From Amblyornis subalaris (lineage: Eukaryota > Chordata > Aves > Passeriformes > Ptilonorhynchidae): 64,000 bases of DNA. The notes beneath the pieces were generated by a model, which searched no databases, had not been told where the DNA came from, and saw nothing but the letters and a program-made list of their open reading frames with translations. Positions 60,111 through 64,000 of the stretch are shown here, one piece after another; position 1 is the stretch's first letter; the number at the start of each line of letters is the position of its first letter. The stretch is taken from assembly GCA_018881555.1 (NCBI GenBank), contig JACAXG010000012.1, forward strand, positions 1,674,001-1,738,000, in the 5' to 3' direction. Both the position numbers and the translations under genes were made by a program.

Positions 60111-63100
60111 GTAAGCAGTGTCTTGTCATCAATGTCTATGACTGGGGCTGCCATGTGTCACGGTAGATATGTATTGCCACAGACATGAATAATTTTCATT
60201 TTTAAATGATGAATGCTACATCTTCAAAAAAAGTGTCTCATGTTTTTCTTAATGTGTCAGTAATACAGTGAAAATAGTTACATAAAGCTGAACCGTTTTA
60301 CATTTCTCATAAACAGAAATGCAGATATCTGAGAGCACATGGTAAGTAAAACATGATTATTCTACTATAATAATATGAAATTATTTTTTATTTCTTTTGG
60401 ACCAATCTTCTTTATATTTTCCTTTTTTTTAAAGCTTTGTCTCTAGACTGAGCAATTCTGCAACTATACATGTATTAACACTAGAACACAAAATATGGAA
60501 AAATTTCTTGTCTTTTCTCCTGTTGACTTCAGAGACAGCAGGATTGAGGCAACACCATCTCCTGTTCATGTGCTAGTAAAGAAGTAGCTTCTGAGTAGCT
60601 TCAAAATGATTAAAAATGTAACACTGAAAAATAATTTGATGATAATGAAGGAATTAGTCTAAGATTAATAAAGTTGTGTATAAATGAACAAATGGAAGTA
60701 TAAAAAAGTAAAATTTAACATTTGAATGCATCAAATAAGAAACTTTTCCTGATTTTTCTTGACCTCAAAGTCAAAGACAACTAAATGTCAGTGTAATGTA
60801 TTATGATGAATTTTTGGAACAGAGTGCAATTAATGAAAAAAACCTTAAACAACAACACTAAAAAAANCCAAAACAAAACAAACAAACAAACCCAAACCTC
60901 CAAAACCCCCAAACCAACCAAAAACCTTCAGTTTTTCTTTGTATTTTGATTTCTGTATGTTCAAAAATATGGTGGGAGTCCAAATATTGAGCAGGTAACA
61001 GACTGCTCTGTTTTAGTCCTGTATTGAATGTGGTTTAACTCTAAAGCTACCTCTGTTTTGGGTAGTTTGTTGCTAATTGTCATAACACAGCAAATGTATC
61101 TGCAGATTGGAAAATGAACAATATTTTCACTGACCTACCTGTGAGTATATGGTTCATTAAATATAGCTGATTACTAGCAGCTCTGTGTAGATTAGGAGCT
61201 GTGCCTGTTTTGTGACATTAGCAGTAAAATAAAATAACAATACCTAAGGTGCTCCAGCCAAAACCAGCCTGCTCTTTGTAATAATCATCTCAATTATTTC
61301 TCTGTTCACTAAAAATTGGTATGAGACATTCTGATTTAAAAGCTAATTGGGAAGAAAACCCAGCAATATATACTTTAATTGTTAAACAAGTATTGCAAAG
61401 TGCTTTTAAGTGCCTTTTTTAGCAGCACAATTAAAAGTGAAAACAGTTCTGATCACATTTCTAAAAGAAAACTTTGCTTAAAAGTTGTTTCTCTGTGACA
61501 CATACATACTTCAGAGTGTCGGTTTTTCCAAGCCCCTTTGACTAACTTAGTTATCCCTGTTTAGCTATCCTTTTGTGATTAGTGAAATTACACAAATCTG
61601 ATAGAACATAATACAATTCAGCTCTGTGGCAGACTGTGACAGGATTAAGAAATATTGCCATCATTATTAATAACATTGCATTCATTTATTCACTTCCAAA
61701 GAGTAGCTTTTTTTGAGGTTGTGTTTTTCTTTGTTTTAAAAGTAAGTTGTTAAATAGCTAGTTTGTGACCCATTTGTGCCTTAAACAAGAACATATCTTG
61801 AAAATACTTCTCTGTGAACATGAAAATTTAGTATCTACTTGTATGTATGAGGCTTAGTAAATAAAAAATAATACATTGCGCTCTTTTCTTCAGCAAACCA
61901 AGGTCAACATGGTGTGCTTTCAAATAACACAGTAATTGCAAGTAAGGTTAAAGCAAAATGTTTGTAAAATATGATTCAAAGGACTGATACTGAAGGTTAT
62001 TTAAAATAGCCAAATCATGTCTGTGAGTTCTGGGGAACATATTATTTGTTTTGAGCAATGTTCCAGCACACAAGAACAGGTTTTGACCTTTACCTAGGAA
62101 CAGTTCTAACCTATTACAGCTACATAAACACATAACACACAAGAAACAGGAACATTGAATTATGGTAGGGAATGTTTTCTATTTGCCTTTTTTTCTTTTC
62201 TACAGATAAGATCTAAGATAAACAATACTTAAAATATTTATGAACGATTAAAAATATGTGTTTTCTTTTGCAGATGACTTTTGAGTAGTCAAAACACCTG
62301 TACTCTCTTAAAATTTTAAATTATCATAAGGAAATATTACTTTAATGTCACTGTGAAGATAATATATAAAATTAAACGTAATAAGCTTCCCACATTGACT
62401 TGGAAGTAATGTATCAAATTGCTATTCATAGCTCAATCACTAGTCATGGGACCTTCAGCGTGGAGATTTCAGAATTTCATTATTCATGCAGTTCTAGAGA
62501 TCTGTAGAACAGGGCACTTCTCTCACTATGCAGCAGCCAACTGAGGTTAAAAAGCAGTATTATCTGAAAGTTCTCTTTATACCCACTGTTAGCTGAGACA
62601 AGAGAATATATTGGTGTTTTCAGTATTATGCATAGATGCTTATGAATAGAAAATTGATGTAAAATGCGCTATGTTTATTCTCAGAATGCTTTTTACATAC
62701 TGGCAAACAGGAGAACGGGTGGAATGATTTGGTCTGATAAAGTGACTGGACCTTTAGGTGAGAGCAGAATTAAGCCAGCACTGGCTTCTACCGAAAAAAG
62801 CCTATTAGTAAATTCTGTTAGTAAAGAGCTGAGACTCATGACTGTTCTAGTTAATTCACAGAAATGCCTGCAAATGTTGCAACTGTATGAAAAATCTAAT
62901 CAGCATTTTTTATTAGGAACTTGATTCTAAAGTTGGATGGTTCCTTTTAAGCCAAATGTGTTTTTTCAGTTTAACTGAATTTTTCAAAATAATTTAAGTC
63001 TAAAACAAGTAAATTGAAGTGAACTTCAGCAAGACATGATTTGTAAAATCATAGCTATCATCTAATATAGCTGTATTTGCCTTGTAATTTATAAACATCT

Positions 63101-64000
63101 GTGGTCTTTTATTTCTTGTTTTTGGAGACTCAGAAAATAACTACAGAATAGAATAAATAAGTACTATTTTCTTTGCTTTTAAATATATTCAAAATTCTTC
63201 TCATCAACACTTGATATTTTATATACAAAAGCTTGCTTAACATTATATTTTTTTTTTTTACAAGCCTTTAAATCTCCTGGGAATAATGTAGGGATCAGTG
63301 TGCAAGATCTCGGGACAAAACTCACAATGTATTTAAACTTGTGGGAAAAAAAATCATGTTGACTTAGATGTATCTTGTATTGACCTACAGTGATCTATAC
63401 ACTGCTGAGTTCCTGTTGACTTCAGTTGATCATTCTGCCTAAATACAGACTGGAATGTATTCTAGACTTGCAGTGCTTAAAAACCAAACCAAACCACACC
63501 ACTGTTAGCAAACACTGGTTTATTAATTTTGTCTATTTGCAAATATTGGCAGCACCCAAACTTCAGATCAGTGTTTAACTGTCTCTGGCAGTTCTAATGA
63601 TAATAAAAGCAAAATAAGTAATATTTTGGCATCTGAAAATAGCAATTACAATTAAACAGATTACAAATGTTTAATCTTAAATGAATGTTTTAAAAACGGT
63701 GGTTGTGTTTCTCTGATTGACTAAGGACACATAAGGACTGAAGAAAAAATTGACACTGTGAGTAACCTGTGTAGCTGTAAATAAAAGACAAGCTTTTTCA
63801 GACACTTGTTCCCTTCTCAATATCATGTCTCCTTCAAGTTTGCTGTACCTCTTTTCAAAATATCATTTTAGTATGAATGAGACAATGCATATGTTTTGAT
63901 GAAATTATTCAAGTGAAAGACCTCAGTCAAATCTGAAGTGTCAGGGTGTCACTCTTAGAGATTCTTTTGCAAATCAAAGGCTGATTGTTTCATTTCTCTC
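60111..64000 (+). other. GAD1: GAD1 intron, 5' part (continues beyond window)
   Basis: AT-rich sequence with no further GAD1 exon recognised, so the intron is at least 3.9 kb. It contains an A/C-rich low-complexity tract around 60,850-60,925. An N is at 60,867. Confidence 0.7.
60850..60925. repeat. A/C-rich low-complexity tract in GAD1 intron
   Basis: Imperfect CAAA and CCAAA units, similar in composition to the tract at 42,897-43,003. Confidence 0.7.

Noticed and set aside
60111..64000. Search for the next GAD1 exon and for the embryonic alternative GAD1 exon
   Set aside because: No segment encoding the expected continuation (Phe-Thr-Tyr-Glu) with splice sites was found. The embryonic exon known in mammals lies further downstream.
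1..64000. CRISPR arrays, prokaryotic operons, tRNA and rRNA genes
   Set aside because: No regularly spaced repeats, clover-leaf sequences or rRNA segments were seen. The window is vertebrate nuclear DNA.

Overview
This is a nuclear window from a vertebrate, almost certainly a bird. Coding genes are split by GT-AG introns, promoters sit in CpG-rich islands, most of the rest is AT-rich non-coding DNA, and there are CR1 LINE fragments of the avian type plus two solo LTRs with target-site duplications. Isolated single Ns (for example 1685, 2580, 16445, 49232, 60867) look like masked ambiguous bases. I see no bacterial, phage, CRISPR, tRNA or rRNA features.

Three genes are recognisable, all on the + strand, in the order known from the human 2q31.1 region: SP5, then an ERICH2-like gene, then GAD1. 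SP5 (coding 16,245-17,897, two exons, 367 aa) is complete and encodes a Wnt-responsive Sp/KLF zinc-finger repressor; its upstream 350 bp carry a dense cluster of TCF/LEF motifs. ERICH2 is represented by one convincing internal exon (37,280-37,355) and a possible, frame-broken last exon near 37.7-37.8 kb. GAD1 (glutamate decarboxylase 67, the GABA-synthesising enzyme) begins with a TATA/CCAAT promoter near 47.7 kb. A non-coding leader exon and five coding exons (about the first 208 residues) lie in the window; the PLP-binding catalytic part continues beyond position 64,000.

Layout: 1-12 kb AT-rich intergenic DNA; 12.1-15.5 kb a chain of CpG islands upstream of SP5, with a possible antisense transcript and a small ORF; 15.6-18.5 kb SP5; 18.6-28 kb AT-rich intergenic DNA with a duplicated non-coding element; 28.2-28.6 kb an isolated CpG island; 29.9-30.4 kb a CR1; 35.15-35.71 kb a solo LTR; 36.1 kb a CR1 tail; 37.3-37.8 kb ERICH2 remnants; 40.1-42.2 kb local duplications and an old reverse-strand open frame split by a second solo LTR; 45.4-47.8 kb the CpG-rich GAD1 upstream region with two REST/RE1-like elements; 47.7-64 kb GAD1.

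The most useful observations are the near-consensus RE1/NRSE pair upstream of GAD1, the TCF/LEF cluster at SP5, the apparently decaying ERICH2 C-terminus, the LTR insertion inside an unidentified reverse-strand open frame, and the duplicated element at 22.05/23.29 kb. I found nothing that amounts to a new multi-gene system.
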